Below are positions 16,743 through 25,919 of a DNA stretch of 64,000 nt, one piece after another. The DNA lies in the NCBI GenBank assembly GCA_965228695.1, contig CBDDIB010000002.1, positions 4,092,001 through 4,156,000 on the forward strand, written 5' to 3'. The number at the start of each line of letters is the position of its first letter. Position 1 is the first letter of the stretch. The position numbers were made by a program, and so were the translations under genes. The stretch comes from JAJFJD01 sp965228695. GTDB lineage: Bacteria; Pseudomonadota; Alphaproteobacteria; UBA8366. Under the pieces are notes generated by a model. It saw only the letters and a list, made by a program, of their open reading frames with translations. It had not been told where the DNA came from and ran no database searches.

Positions 16743-17261
16743 TCAGTAGAAGTTGCCGTCCTTGTCGCCGAACAGAATGCAGGTGACGATCATATCGACC
16801 GTAGTGCCATCTTCCGCCAGCGGAAGAAAAACGCGCTCTACGGTGACGAAATCCTTTTCGTAGATCAATCCGGGTGCGCCCCGGCGCCAATTCGGGCGCC
16901 GGTTGACGGCAACGTCCAGCAGATCCTGATACGTCTTGGACAAGCTGAACTTCGGATACAGATCGTCGAAATAATGCCCGGTATGCTCCTCACCGAAGAA
17001 ACTGAGCAGCACCGTCCCCATCAACCGGGTCTTGAAACGCGGGGGGCGCCCTTCGACATCGATCAAGCGTAAATTCGGCAGCAGCCGCGGAATGTCGACA
17101 GGGTCGAAATGCTGCCGGCCGGGCAACCCTTCCGCCGGATGTATCGATTGCCAGTAAGCGGCCATATCGCGGATTTTCTCGTGAAAATCCACGAAATCCG
17201 CCCAACTCGCCGGTTGAATGGATCGCGGGCCGAACGCCGTAACGTTTGAATGCGGTTCCAT
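16743..17261 (-). CDS. PAS domain-containing protein of unknown role
   Basis: 172 residues. The pattern HPAEGLPGRQHFDPVDIPRLLPNLRLIDVE... FKTRLMGT... YFDDLYP... ERVFLPLAEDG... DMIVTCILF is the PAS_5-type family (PF07310) that is abundant in Rhodospirillales, where single-domain members carry no output domain. It may sense a ligand and act by protein contact; nothing shows the partner. It is divergent from hemB and convergent with the metY-like gene. Confidence 0.75.
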   Translation of the reverse strand: MEPHSNVTAFGPRSIQPASWADFVDFHEKIRDMAAYWQSIHPAEGLPGRQHFDPVDIPRLLPNLRLIDVEGRPPRFKTRLMGTVLLSFFGEEHTGHYFDDLYPKFSLSKTYQDLLDVAVNRRPNWRRGAPGLIYEKDFVTVERVFLPLAEDGTTVDMIVTCILFGDKDGNFY

Positions 17262-17419
17262 AGCTTACCCCACATTGAGGAGGCGCTATAGTAGGACAAT
17301 CGCGACAAATTTCCTGTAACGGGCGTCACTCGGGACCACACTTTCCAGCATAGGTAATTCCCGCACTTTTACTCGCCCGCGGCCCGGCGTAGTATCGGTG
17401 CGACCTCGGGAGGGTAACA

Positions 17420-18481
17420 ATGCCGAAAGCGAAGTTAACGCCGTTTCCCGGCGCAACGAAGCCCACAATCAAACCCATGGTGGAGGGTGGCCCCGGCCTG
17501 TATCCGACCGTCCGCATGCGCCGCAACCGCCGCGAGGACGCTACACGCCGCCTCGTCGCCGAAAATAAACTGTCGCCCGACGACTTCATCCTCCCGCTGT
17601 TCATCATCGACGGCGACAACGCACGCCGGCCGGTCGATTCGATGCCCGGCGTCGAGCGGCGCTCGGTCGACCTGCTGCCCAAAGCAGCGGAACAAGCGGC
17701 GGAGGCCGGCATACCGGCGGTCGCCCTTTTCCCGTATACCGATCCCGCCCTGAAAACCGACGACGGGCGCGAGTGCACCAACCCGGACAACCTGGTGTGC
17801 CGCGGCATCCGCGCCATCAAGGAGGCGGTGCCCGAGATCATGGTCGTCTGCGACGTGGCCCTCGATCCGTACACCACGCACGGCCACGACGGCGTCATGG
17901 ATGGCGAAACGATCCTCAACGACGAATCGGTCGAGGTTCTTGTCCGTCAGGCGATGGTCCAGGCCGAGGCCGGCTGCGACACCGTGGCGCCGTCCGATAT
18001 GATGGACGGACGGGTCGGCGCGATCCGCCAAACGTTGGACGCAAACGGGTTCGACGCTGTGCGCATCATGGCGTATTCGGCGAAATTCGCGTCGGCCTTC
18101 TACGGTCCGTTCCGCGACGCCGTCGGCACCAAGGCGGCGCTGATCGGCGACAAGCGCACCTACCAGATGGACCCGGCAAACAGCGACGAAGCCTTGCGCG
18201 AGGCCTGGCACGATATCCAGGAAGGCGCGGACATGGTGATGGTGAAACCGGGCATGCCGTATCTCGACATCCTGCGCCGGATCAAGGATGCCTACGCGAT
18301 GCCGACGATGGTCTATCAGGTGAGCGGCGAGTACGCGATGCTGAAGGCCGCGGCCCAGAACGGCTGGCTGGACAACGACCGGGTGATCCTGGAATCGCTT
18401 CTGGCGTTCAAACGCGCGGGCGCCGACGGCATCCTGACCTACGCCGCCCTGGAAGCCGCCGATCTCCTGAAGAAAAACTGA
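17420..18481 (+). CDS. hemB: Delta-aminolevulinic acid dehydratase (porphobilinogen synthase), zinc-independent type
   Basis: 353 residues. The two Schiff-base lysines are in AYSAKFASAFYGPFR and MVMVKPGMPYLDI. The metal region reads VVCDVALDPYTTHGHDG, with Ala/Asp in place of the cysteines of the zinc enzyme, so this is the magnesium-dependent class usual in alphaproteobacteria. It condenses two 5-aminolevulinates to porphobilinogen in haem and corrin synthesis. GGGAGG lies 7 bp before the ATG. The basic, Pro-rich first 25 residues precede the conserved RMRRNR start of the fold. Confidence 0.95.
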   Translation: MPKAKLTPFPGATKPTIKPMVEGGPGLYPTVRMRRNRREDATRRLVAENKLSPDDFILPLFIIDGDNARRPVDSMPGVERRSVDLLPKAAEQAAEAGIPAVALFPYTDPALKTDDGRECTNPDNLVCRGIRAIKEAVPEIMVVCDVALDPYTTHGHDGVMDGETILNDESVEVLVRQAMVQAEAGCDTVAPSDMMDGRVGAIRQTLDANGFDAVRIMAYSAKFASAFYGPFRDAVGTKAALIGDKRTYQMDPANSDEALREAWHDIQEGADMVMVKPGMPYLDILRRIKDAYAMPTMVYQVSGEYAMLKAAAQNGWLDNDRVILESLLAFKRAGADGILTYAALEAADLLKKN

Positions 18482-18517
18482 CGAACCAACTGATTCGGCG
18501 CGACGGGATAATTCCGG

Positions 18518-18910
18518 CTAGTTCGTGCGTTTTCTCATCCGATCGACACTCCACGCCCCACCCCCGGCCGCGGCTATGAACAGGAACACGAAACAATACA
18601 GCGCCGCCAATTCGCCCCCGTTCAACATTGGAAAAAACCCTTGCGGAAAATGCGCGTAGAAATACGCGACAGCCATCGTACCCGACAGAACGAACGCCAC
18701 CGGCCGCGTAAACAACCCGATAACAATTAGGATCCCGCCAATCAATTCGATTAGCCCCGCCGCGCCGCTCATCGACAGCGGAGCGACACCGGTCATTTTC
18801 GACGCGGGAATGCCAAGGTATTTCGTCGTACCGTGTTGCAGAAAAAGTAGACCGGCCATGATTCGAAGGACACTGAGAAGTTGGCTTTCGTAGGGCTTGA
18901 GAAAGTCCAT
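18518..18910 (-). CDS. DoxX family membrane protein
   Basis: 130 residues with four predicted membrane helices. SVLRIMAGLLFLQHGTTKYLG at the N-terminus and GLIELIGGILIVIGLFTRPVAFVLSG in the middle are DoxX hallmarks; members act in membrane redox or thiosulfate-quinone chemistry, or are uncharacterised. The ATG at 18910 has GAGGT 7 bp upstream; the frame is open to 18961. It converges on hemB with a 36-bp gap. Confidence 0.85.
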   Translation of the reverse strand: MDFLKPYESQLLSVLRIMAGLLFLQHGTTKYLGIPASKMTGVAPLSMSGAAGLIELIGGILIVIGLFTRPVAFVLSGTMAVAYFYAHFPQGFFPMLNGGELAALYCFVFLFIAAAGGGAWSVDRMRKRTN

Positions 18911-19349
18911 CAATTTTACCTCATAGAAAACTGTTTGCGACGGAAGGGCGTGATTGGCCAATAGCTAAATGCTTTAGCCATCCACCGTCCATACCGGTAA
19001 TTTCGGCAAAAGCGGTTGGCCCAGCCAGATACGGTCGCTCGGAGACCGCTTCACCCTTCAAGAACGATCGACGGCCGACGCGCTATTTCGATTGCGCCCC
19101 GTCGTATTGCCGCTGTGCATGTTCCGCGAGACCCTGAAATGCGCAGGGACGATAGCGGTCGTATCCTCCCTTCATTTAGGTGGATCGGCGTCACGACGTG
19201 ATGTTGGCGAGCCTAAAGAGGAAATACCGACGCATCAGACCTTCACGGGTCGCCCTCCTATCGCCGAAATATGTACCGGTCACCGCGCGTGCTACGATAC
19301 CGTCGGGTCCCGATGCACGGGGCGCCAACGCAAACCTGGGAGTAAGGCC
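18911..19349. other. Intergenic region without gene; contains an inverted repeat
   Basis: This 439-bp divergent region between the DoxX and VOC genes has no supportable gene. GCTAAA-TGC-TTTAGC (18964-18978) is a perfect 6-bp inverted repeat about 55 bp upstream of the DoxX start and may be an operator. Several short open frames in 19016-19340 have no ribosome binding site or recognisable product. Confidence 0.4.
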
Positions 19350-19748
19350 ATGGGAAAGCTTCGTCATATCGCCGTCACGGTGCCCGATCCGGAGGCCGCC
19401 GCGCAATTCTACGAAAAGACCTTCGACATGGAGCGGGTGCGTGAATCGAAGTTCGGCATGCTGCTGTCGGACGGAACGGTCAGCCTGGCGATCCTGCGCT
19501 TCCCGGACGACGAAACGGCCGGCGACGAGCGCGGCAAGGATTTCTTCGGCCTGCATCACATGGGATTCATCGTCGACGACCTGAAAGCCACCGGCGAGGA
19601 GATCGAGGCCAATGGCGGCCGCTATCACATGAAGATCCCAAGCCGCCAACACGCTGACACCGAGGTGAAATTCCGCGACCCGAACGGCGTGGTGTTCGAC
19701 ATCGTGAACGACGACTACGCGACGAATTTCTGGAAGGCGAAGGCCTGA
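19350..19748 (+). CDS. VOC/glyoxalase family protein
   Basis: 132 residues. RHIAVTVPDPEAAAQFYEKTFDMERV and the second half HHMGFIVDDLKATGEEIEANGG... VKFRDPNGVVFDIVND show a paired beta-alpha-beta-beta-beta vicinal-oxygen-chelate fold with metal-ligand positions His7, His71 and Glu/Asp near the end. It may be a lyase, isomerase or dioxygenase; substrate unknown. It is followed after 45 bp by an amidohydrolase gene, probably cotranscribed. Confidence 0.8.
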   Translation: MGKLRHIAVTVPDPEAAAQFYEKTFDMERVRESKFGMLLSDGTVSLAILRFPDDETAGDERGKDFFGLHHMGFIVDDLKATGEEIEANGGRYHMKIPSRQHADTEVKFRDPNGVVFDIVNDDYATNFWKAKA

Positions 19749-19793
19749 CCCGGCGCTAACCGGCGGACAAAATCAAAACAGGAAAAGGTCGTC

Positions 19794-20633
19794 ATGCTGA
19801 CCATCGATGCGCAGGTACATGTCTACGAGCGGGATCATCCGGAGCGCCCCTGGGCCGACGTTCTCGCCGGACCACCGGAGGTGACGGGCGACGACATGGT
19901 GGCGGCGATGGATGCGGTCGGCGTCGACGCCGCGATCTTGGTCTCGGCCTGGACGATGTATCTCTATGACCCGAGTTACGCGATCTCGGTCAGGACGGCG
20001 TATCCGGATCGTTTCGCCCTGGTCAAACCACTCGACCCAACCGACCCCGGCGTGGAAGAAACGATCGCCGATTGGGCAAACACAGAAGGTGCTGTGGGTG
20101 TCCGCATCATGTTGACCAAGACCGCATCGGACGACCCGGACGATCCGTCGACAAACCGCATCCTGGCGGCGGCGGGACGTCACGGCTTGCCGGTCAACCT
20201 CTCCTGCCACGACCGTTTGCCGCTGGTCGGCGCGTTGGCCGCCCGAAACGAAAACACCCGGCTGGTGGTGGACCACCTCGGCATCTTTCAGCCGCGCAAG
20301 CCGCCTGCCCCGCCGGAGCCGTTCTCCGCGTTACCGCAGCTTATCGAACTCGCCGCATTCGAGAATGTCGCGGTAAAGGTCACCGGCGCCTGCACCCTGT
20401 CGCACGCGCCGTTCCCGTATGACGATTTGTGGGACCCGCTCGGCCGGGTCTTCGACGCGTTCGGCTTCGACCGCTGCATGTGGGGCACCGATTGGACGCG
20501 GGCGATCAACGTGGTCAGCTATCAGCAAGGCGTCGCCCCTTTCAAACTCACCGATCGCCTGTCGGGCTCCGAGCGAGAAGCGCTCATGGGCGGCACGCTG
20601 CAGCAAATTTACGGCTGGACGCCGGGGACGTGA
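19794..20633 (+). CDS. Amidohydrolase family 2 (TIM-barrel) enzyme
   Basis: 279 residues. DAQVHVY (5-11) supplies the first metal His pair in variant form, VVDHLG the later His, and CMWGTDWTR the Asp that activates water. Relatives hydrolyse lactones or decarboxylate aromatic acids (2-pyrone-4,6-dicarboxylate lactonase, ACMSD type). GGAAAAGG precedes the ATG. Together with the upstream VOC gene and the converging FAD monooxygenase it suggests an aromatic or lactone substrate, which is only inference. Confidence 0.8.
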   Translation: MLTIDAQVHVYERDHPERPWADVLAGPPEVTGDDMVAAMDAVGVDAAILVSAWTMYLYDPSYAISVRTAYPDRFALVKPLDPTDPGVEETIADWANTEGAVGVRIMLTKTASDDPDDPSTNRILAAAGRHGLPVNLSCHDRLPLVGALAARNENTRLVVDHLGIFQPRKPPAPPEPFSALPQLIELAAFENVAVKVTGACTLSHAPFPYDDLWDPLGRVFDAFGFDRCMWGTDWTRAINVVSYQQGVAPFKLTDRLSGSEREALMGGTLQQIYGWTPGT

Positions 20634-20648
20634 CCTGACCGCCGAGGA

Positions 20649-21869
20649 CTACGTGCCCAAGGTAGACGCGCGCCGTACGGCGGACAACATCGACGTGCCC
20701 ATCAGAAAGGTCTTCGCCCGCCCCGGATCGGCGGCGATATCGCGGAGTTCCTGCAAATTTTTCGCACGCGATTCCGGGTCTTTCGCTTCCAGACGCTTCT
20801 TGTTGGCGATCGTCTGGGCTTGGGTGAATTCGTGGGTCGTCGTGCGGCGTTGAACATCATAGACGTCGAGTGCGCGATCGTCGGCGTCGCCGCGCCACAC
20901 GCTGATCAACTTGTCCGTGGCATTCATCGCATCGTGAATGCCGCCGTTGAGCCCCATGCCGCCGATCGAGTTGTTCAAATGCGCCGAATCCCCCGCCAAC
21001 AGCACGCGGCCTAATCGGAATGTCGAGGCAACACGTTGGTTTATCGAGTAGATATTCCGGTGCACAATGTCGTATTCGCCGCTTTTCGGGAAGAACTTCT
21101 GCATCCGCGCCTGAACGGCGGCATCGCTCAAGACTTCATCCTCGGATAAATCCACGTCGCTCGGGAAAACGGCACGCCATAGTCCCGGCGGGCCATTGTG
21201 CGATACCTTGAACAGATTGCACCACTCATCGGGGTCCGCATAGTAGTTACGATAACAACATCCCCGTTCCGCTTCGAAATCGAAGGGCGTCGAGAGTACG
21301 ACGAACCGTTCTTCGTAGGTAAAGCCTTCAAAGCCGATACCGGTCGATTTGCGGATGGTGCTGCGGCCGCCGTCACAGCCGATGAGATATGTTCCCGAAA
21401 CCGTCTCGGTTCCATCCGGGCCGGCGACCGACACGCTGACACCGTCGGCATCTTGGCTGACACCCGTCACCTCGCGGGAAAATCGGACGTCCGTGTCCGG
21501 ATAGTCCTTGAGCATTGCCAGCGCAATATTGGCCAGCTTGTACTGCTCGCATTGGACGACATAGGGAAATTTGGTTTCATCGGCCAGCAGACGATGATCG
21601 AACTTGGCGACAATCTCATCCCTGGGACGATCCCAAAAATAGAATTCATCGCAAACGAGACCTTGCTTCTCGGCCTCGGCCACCATGCCGATCTCGTCCA
21701 GCATCTCTAGAGTCGCCGGATGGGTCGTTGCGGCCCGAGGGTCATCCAGCAATCGGTCTTCTTTCTCGAAAAGCGTTACCGGGACTCCTGCTTGAGAAAG
21801 CCGAAGCGCCGCAACGAGGCCCACAGGGCCGGCGCCCACGATCAGGATCCTTCCTTCGGGAATGGACAT
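20649..21869 (-). CDS. FAD-dependent monooxygenase (PheA/TfdB family)
   Basis: 406 residues. The dinucleotide fold ILIVGAGPVGLVAALRLSQAG (8-28), the second FAD motif TYLIGCDGGRSTIRKSTGI, and RVLLAGDSAHLNNSIGGMGLNGGIHDAMN are diagnostic of class A flavoprotein hydroxylases acting on phenols or similar rings with NAD(P)H and O2. It is shorter than TfdB and lacks the C-terminal thioredoxin-like domain. The adjacent VOC and amidohydrolase genes converge on it with a 15-bp gap. Confidence 0.85.
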   Translation of the reverse strand: MSIPEGRILIVGAGPVGLVAALRLSQAGVPVTLFEKEDRLLDDPRAATTHPATLEMLDEIGMVAEAEKQGLVCDEFYFWDRPRDEIVAKFDHRLLADETKFPYVVQCEQYKLANIALAMLKDYPDTDVRFSREVTGVSQDADGVSVSVAGPDGTETVSGTYLIGCDGGRSTIRKSTGIGFEGFTYEERFVVLSTPFDFEAERGCCYRNYYADPDEWCNLFKVSHNGPPGLWRAVFPSDVDLSEDEVLSDAAVQARMQKFFPKSGEYDIVHRNIYSINQRVASTFRLGRVLLAGDSAHLNNSIGGMGLNGGIHDAMNATDKLISVWRGDADDRALDVYDVQRRTTTHEFTQAQTIANKKRLEAKDPESRAKNLQELRDIAADPGRAKTFLMGTSMLSAVRRASTLGT

Positions 21870-22229
21870 ATCAGCGCATACTTCAGGAGATCAATCGGAC
21901 ACGGTAGAACGAATGGATGAATTTTCGCATACCCTCATCCTTTTTGCATCCGATGGCATAATTCGCGCTGATATCCGCGCCATCCCGCAACGTCGGCGGC
22001 GCCCGCTCGAGGACATGATCCGATAGCCAACGATATCAATCTTCCCAACACCTTCGACGATTGCCTATGCTGGATTGCCGTTGAGCAGGACGGCAAAGGT
22101 TCTTGGTGAAGGCTCTTGCGACTAAGGCGATACGCCGCCGCGTTGGTTAAGGCGGGACTCGACAAACTTCCCTACAGTCCGCCCGAGTCACCGGCGCTTG
22201 GCGCAACGCCGGGGGCCATCATCGGTACC
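21870..22229. other. Intergenic region, nothing recognised
   Basis: This 360-bp divergent region between the monooxygenase and AGE-family genes contains no supportable gene, repeat or terminator. An alternative TTG start for the AGE gene lies in it at 22116, preceded by GAAGG. Confidence 0.4.
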
Positions 22230-23441
22230 ATGCCGATGCTGGAACGGCTGCTTATCGAGAACATCACACCGTTCTGGCTGTCGCATACCGTCGATCGAGA
22301 GTTTGGCGGATTCACGCTCAATCACGCTGTGAGCGGCAGGCCGAGAGGACCGGCCACCAAGACCCTGGTAACCCAGGCCCGCATGCTCTGGTTCTTCTCG
22401 CGGCTGTATCGAAGTGACTGCGGCGACGCTTCCTATCTGAATGCGGCGCGCCATGGCTTCGAATTCCTGAAAGACCGCATGTGGGACGAGGAACATGGCG
22501 GGTTCTATTGGGAAGTTGACGCGACCGGCCGGAATGCGACGAAGGAAAACAAGCATCTATACGGTCAAGCCTTCGCGTTGTACGGACTGAGCGAATACAG
22601 TCTGGCCTCCGGGGACCCATCCGCCGCGAAACTGTGTGACCGCCTCTTCTACCTGATGGACGGCAAGGCACACGATGCGGCGCATGGCGGTTACCGGGAA
22701 TTCTTCCGTCGCGATTGGCAGGTCCCGGTCGAGCGGGAACGCGGATACCTCTCGGACGTGATGCCCGACGAAAAACGCATGAACACCCATCTCCATCTCC
22801 TGGAAGCGCTCACCGGCTATTATCCGGTCAATTCGGTTCAGGGTGTCCGCGACCGCATAAACGAACTTTTTGACATCTGCAGCGATACCATCTTCCGCCG
22901 GCTGACAGGTGCTTGCACCGAACACTACGCATCCGATTGGACCCCGCTCCTGGACAACGGCCGGGACGTCGTCAGCTATGGTCACGACCTCGAGAATATC
23001 TGGCTGCTGATTAGGACCAACGAGGTTCTGAGGCGGCCCAACGGACCGTTCATGGACCTGTATGCCCGACTATTCGATACATCGCTGCGATGCGGTTACG
23101 ATTTTGACAAAGGAGGTTTCTACACCTCGGGACCCTTGGGCGAACCGGCCAAGGACCGCCGAAAAATGTGGTGGGTCCAGGCCGAAGCCTTGGTCGCGGC
23201 GCTTTACATGCATCATTTGACCGGCGCCGACCTCTACGCGGAATGCTATGTCAACACGCTCGAGTGGATCGTGACCTACCAAACCGACTGGAAGGTTGGC
23301 GAGTGGCACCGCGAGGTGGCGATCAACGGTCGGCCGCGCGGCGCCAAGGCCGACGGCTGGAAGGCCGCCTATCACAACGGCCGCGCGATGATCGAATGTC
23401 TCGATATCCTGCAATCGCGCCGCGACGCTGCAAGCCGCTAG
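22230..23441 (+). CDS. AGE family epimerase/isomerase
   Basis: 403 residues of the (alpha/alpha)6-barrel N-acylglucosamine 2-epimerase/mannose isomerase family. NITPFWLSHTVDREFGGF, TLVTQARMLWFFSRLY and WDEEHGGFYWEVD, with the C-terminal EWHREVAINGRPRG... GWKAAYHNGRAMIECL, carry the barrel's conserved Arg, His and Glu residues. It may interconvert mannose/fructose or N-acyl hexosamines. The start is uncertain: ATG 22230 gives the usual distance to PFW; the frame is open to 22116. Its TAG stop overlaps the stop of the converging PdxA gene. Confidence 0.83.
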   Translation: MPMLERLLIENITPFWLSHTVDREFGGFTLNHAVSGRPRGPATKTLVTQARMLWFFSRLYRSDCGDASYLNAARHGFEFLKDRMWDEEHGGFYWEVDATGRNATKENKHLYGQAFALYGLSEYSLASGDPSAAKLCDRLFYLMDGKAHDAAHGGYREFFRRDWQVPVERERGYLSDVMPDEKRMNTHLHLLEALTGYYPVNSVQGVRDRINELFDICSDTIFRRLTGACTEHYASDWTPLLDNGRDVVSYGHDLENIWLLIRTNEVLRRPNGPFMDLYARLFDTSLRCGYDFDKGGFYTSGPLGEPAKDRRKMWWVQAEALVAALYMHHLTGADLYAECYVNTLEWIVTYQTDWKVGEWHREVAINGRPRGAKADGWKAAYHNGRAMIECLDILQSRRDAASR

Positions 23442-24472
23442 GCATTCTGCTCCTCGTACATTTTGCGATTGCCGGCGACCATTCCGGCGACGCTAATTGC
23501 GCGGCACAAGGCTTCCGGGTTCGCCCGGTCGGTGCCGACGATGTCGAACGCCGTCCCGTGCGCGGTGGTTACCGTGGGAACGGGAGTGCCGCCGTGGATC
23601 GAGATCCCGCGGTCGAAATCCAACAGCTTGTTCGCGATCTGACATTGATCGTGATACATCGCGACGATGCCGTCGAACCCCTTGGCCTGCGCGTCGACAT
23701 AGACGAAATCCGCGGATACGGGGCCGCTCACTGACATCCCTTCCGATTGCGCCCGTTCGATCGCCGGGATGATCGCGTCGATCTCCTCGGTGCCGCACAG
23801 ACCGCCCTCGCCGCAATGCGGATTGTAGCCCGCGACGGAAATGCGCGGCGACGCGACGCCCGAGGCGGCCAGCGTGTCGTTCAGCAGCGCGATGATCGAA
23901 TAGATCCGGTCGATGGTCAGGTGTTCCCACACATCCCGCATCGGCACATGCGAGGTGACGCGCGCGACCCAAAGATCGTCGAGTACGTTAAGCTCGGACG
24001 CAGGGCCGTCCCAGCCGAGATGGCTGGTGCAGAAATCGATGCCGTCGCGATACTTCCATCCGGCGAGGTTCATCGCATGCTTGTTCATCGGCGCATAGGC
24101 TACCGCATCGATCTCCTTCGCAACGGCCATATCGAGCGCGGTGGAAAGCACCTCCATCGCATACCGGCCGCCGGTCTCGTTCGCGGTCCCTGTCGGTAAC
24201 GCGCCCAGATCGATTGCGGTGACGGGGATGGAGAGGAACCGGGTGGCCGGATTAGCCGGATCGAACGCCGCGAGATCGTCGCAGACCTGCAGATCGTGTT
24301 GCAGGCCCATCCCTTCCAGTTCGCGCGTGAGAATGCGCGCGTCGCCAATCAGGATCATCTCGGCGTCGGGTTCGAACGACCGGTCGGCCAGAACCTTCGC
24401 AACCAACTCCGGCCCGATGCCGCTGGGGTCGCCCATCAAAACGCCGACTTTCGGTTTTTCCGCTCCCGGCAT
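23438..24472 (-). CDS. pdxA: PdxA family 4-hydroxythreonine-4-phosphate dehydrogenase (PdxA2-like)
   Basis: 344 residues. VGVLMGDPSGIGPELVAKVL at the N-terminus, metal-ligand motifs MNKHAMNLAG, AGYNPHCGEGG and AMYHDQ, and the cofactor segment TAHGTAFDIVGTDRANPEAL identify the family. Some features (GISIHGGTPVPTVTTAHG) are closer to PdxA2-type enzymes of erythronate/threonate catabolism than to the vitamin B6 enzyme; the role is therefore open. The ATG at 24472 has GGAGG 6 bp upstream; the frame is open to 24520. Confidence 0.85.
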   Translation of the reverse strand: MPGAEKPKVGVLMGDPSGIGPELVAKVLADRSFEPDAEMILIGDARILTRELEGMGLQHDLQVCDDLAAFDPANPATRFLSIPVTAIDLGALPTGTANETGGRYAMEVLSTALDMAVAKEIDAVAYAPMNKHAMNLAGWKYRDGIDFCTSHLGWDGPASELNVLDDLWVARVTSHVPMRDVWEHLTIDRIYSIIALLNDTLAASGVASPRISVAGYNPHCGEGGLCGTEEIDAIIPAIERAQSEGMSVSGPVSADFVYVDAQAKGFDGIVAMYHDQCQIANKLLDFDRGISIHGGTPVPTVTTAHGTAFDIVGTDRANPEALCRAISVAGMVAGNRKMYEEQNA

Positions 24473-24660
24473 TCGGTCCTCCGCCGTTGTGGTAAACTCA
24501 GAGCCTATGCAATCTCCCATCAGCCGGCAATTCGGCGAGTTGGTTCAAGGTCGATTGGCATGGATCAATGTCCCACCGCCAAAGGAAACTATCATCGAAT
24601 CAAAGTGTCGTATGGTATTACCGTTCCGCCATTCGCCGCCGCAACCGGGCAATCCACGAG

Positions 24661-25080
24661 ATGATCCAAATCACGCCATCCATCGGCATCAGCGAGTCGG
24701 AAATCGAGGAGCAGTTCATCCGTTCCCCCGGGTCCGGCGGCCAAAAGGTCAACAAGACGGAAAGCGCGGTTCAATTGCGGTTCGATGCGCGGTCGAGCCC
24801 GTCGCTGTCGAATGCCGTCTTTCTGCGGCTAAGGCCCCTCGCCGGACGGCGCATGACAAAGGACGGCGTTATCGTCATTACCGCCAACCGGTTCCGCACG
24901 CAGGATCTGAATCGGCAAGATGCGATGGATCGGTTGATTGCGCTCATCCGGGAAGCCGCCACCCCGCCCAGACGCCGGCGGCCGACCAAACCCACGAAAG
25001 GGTCGAAGCGCCGGCGCCTCGACGGCAAACGCCGCAAAAGCGACATCAAAAAGGGCCGCCGGAAAGTCACCGAGGACTAA
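24661..25080 (+). CDS. arfB: Peptidyl-tRNA hydrolase ArfB (ribosome rescue)
   Basis: 139 residues. RSPGSGGQKVNKTESAVQLRFD contains the GGQ motif of class I release factors, and the C-terminal tail is strongly basic (RRRRPTKPTKGSKRRRLDGKRRKS), which in ArfB enters the empty mRNA channel of stalled ribosomes. It releases peptides from non-stop complexes. The ATG at 24661 gives the normal start (MIQITPSIGISESEIEEQF). The next gene (RraA family) starts 61 bp on. Confidence 0.93.
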   Translation: MIQITPSIGISESEIEEQFIRSPGSGGQKVNKTESAVQLRFDARSSPSLSNAVFLRLRPLAGRRMTKDGVIVITANRFRTQDLNRQDAMDRLIALIREAATPPRRRRPTKPTKGSKRRRLDGKRRKSDIKKGRRKVTED

Positions 25081-25141
25081 CGGCACTGTCGAGGGCCGAT
25101 TGAAACGAACGCCCGACCCGGGCGCCGGAGGCACAAAGACC

Positions 25142-25855
25142 ATGAACGACACCGATCTGATGCGGGCGCTAAAAGTTATCGGGACCCTTTCCACCGGTAC
25201 CATGACGACGCAACTGTTGAAGCGGGGCCTGCCAAGCACCTTCATCGCCGGCGTGCATCCGCTGAATCCGAACGCGCCGCGATTCGTTGGGCTTGCCTAT
25301 ACCCTGCGCTTGGTCCCGAAGCGCGAGGATAAGATGTCGCCCGATACCGTCACGTCGCCCCAGTACCCGCAACGACATGCGGTCGAGGATTGCCCGCAGG
25401 GACACGTCCTGGTGATCGACGCCCGCGGCATCACGGATACCGGAACCCTAGGCGATATCCTGGTTGCGCGCCTGCAGGCACGCGGCGTTGCCGGCGTCGT
25501 AACCGATGGCGCGATGCGCGATACCGGCGCGATGATGGACTACAGCATTCCGGTGTTTTGCGGCGGCCGGGCGGCGCGCAACAGCCATGTGGATCATTTG
25601 GCCACCGAGACCCAGGTGCCCATCGCATGTGGCGGCGCAGCCGTGTTTCCGGGCGACGTTCTCTTCGGCGACGAAGACGGTGTCGTGGTGTTCCCTGCGG
25701 ACTTGGCCACCGACCTGGCGGCCGACGGCGCCCGGCAGGAACGCCTCGAGGCCTTCCTACAGCGGCAAGTCCTGGACGGCGCGCCCATCGCCGGCACCTA
25801 TCCGCCGAACGCGGAGACATTGGCGGCCTTCGAGGAATGGGACAAAGCGAATTGA
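25142..25855 (+). CDS. RraA family protein (aldolase-like)
   Basis: 237 residues. The RraA/4-hydroxy-4-methyl-2-oxoglutarate aldolase fold shows as FVGLAYTLR, VVTDGAMRDTGAMMDYSIPVFCGG and VFPGDVLFGDEDGVVVFPA; the Arg-Asp pair in GAMRDTG is the pyruvate/metal site of the aldolases. It is more likely an aldolase or oxaloacetate decarboxylase than an RNase E inhibitor. It precedes by 64 bp a gene for a free-standing PEP-synthase barrel domain and may be cotranscribed. Confidence 0.83.
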   Translation: MNDTDLMRALKVIGTLSTGTMTTQLLKRGLPSTFIAGVHPLNPNAPRFVGLAYTLRLVPKREDKMSPDTVTSPQYPQRHAVEDCPQGHVLVIDARGITDTGTLGDILVARLQARGVAGVVTDGAMRDTGAMMDYSIPVFCGGRAARNSHVDHLATETQVPIACGGAAVFPGDVLFGDEDGVVVFPADLATDLAADGARQERLEAFLQRQVLDGAPIAGTYPPNAETLAAFEEWDKAN

Positions 25856-25919
25856 CCCAGCGCCGGTACGGCAACCGCCGAAAACGCGAAACCTGCACGG
25901 CGCCCCCTAGGAGGTTTTC

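Noticed and set aside
18481..18526. Terminator between hemB and the DoxX gene
   Set aside because: Only a 6-bp ACGAAC/GTTCGT pairing across 34 bases and no T-run.
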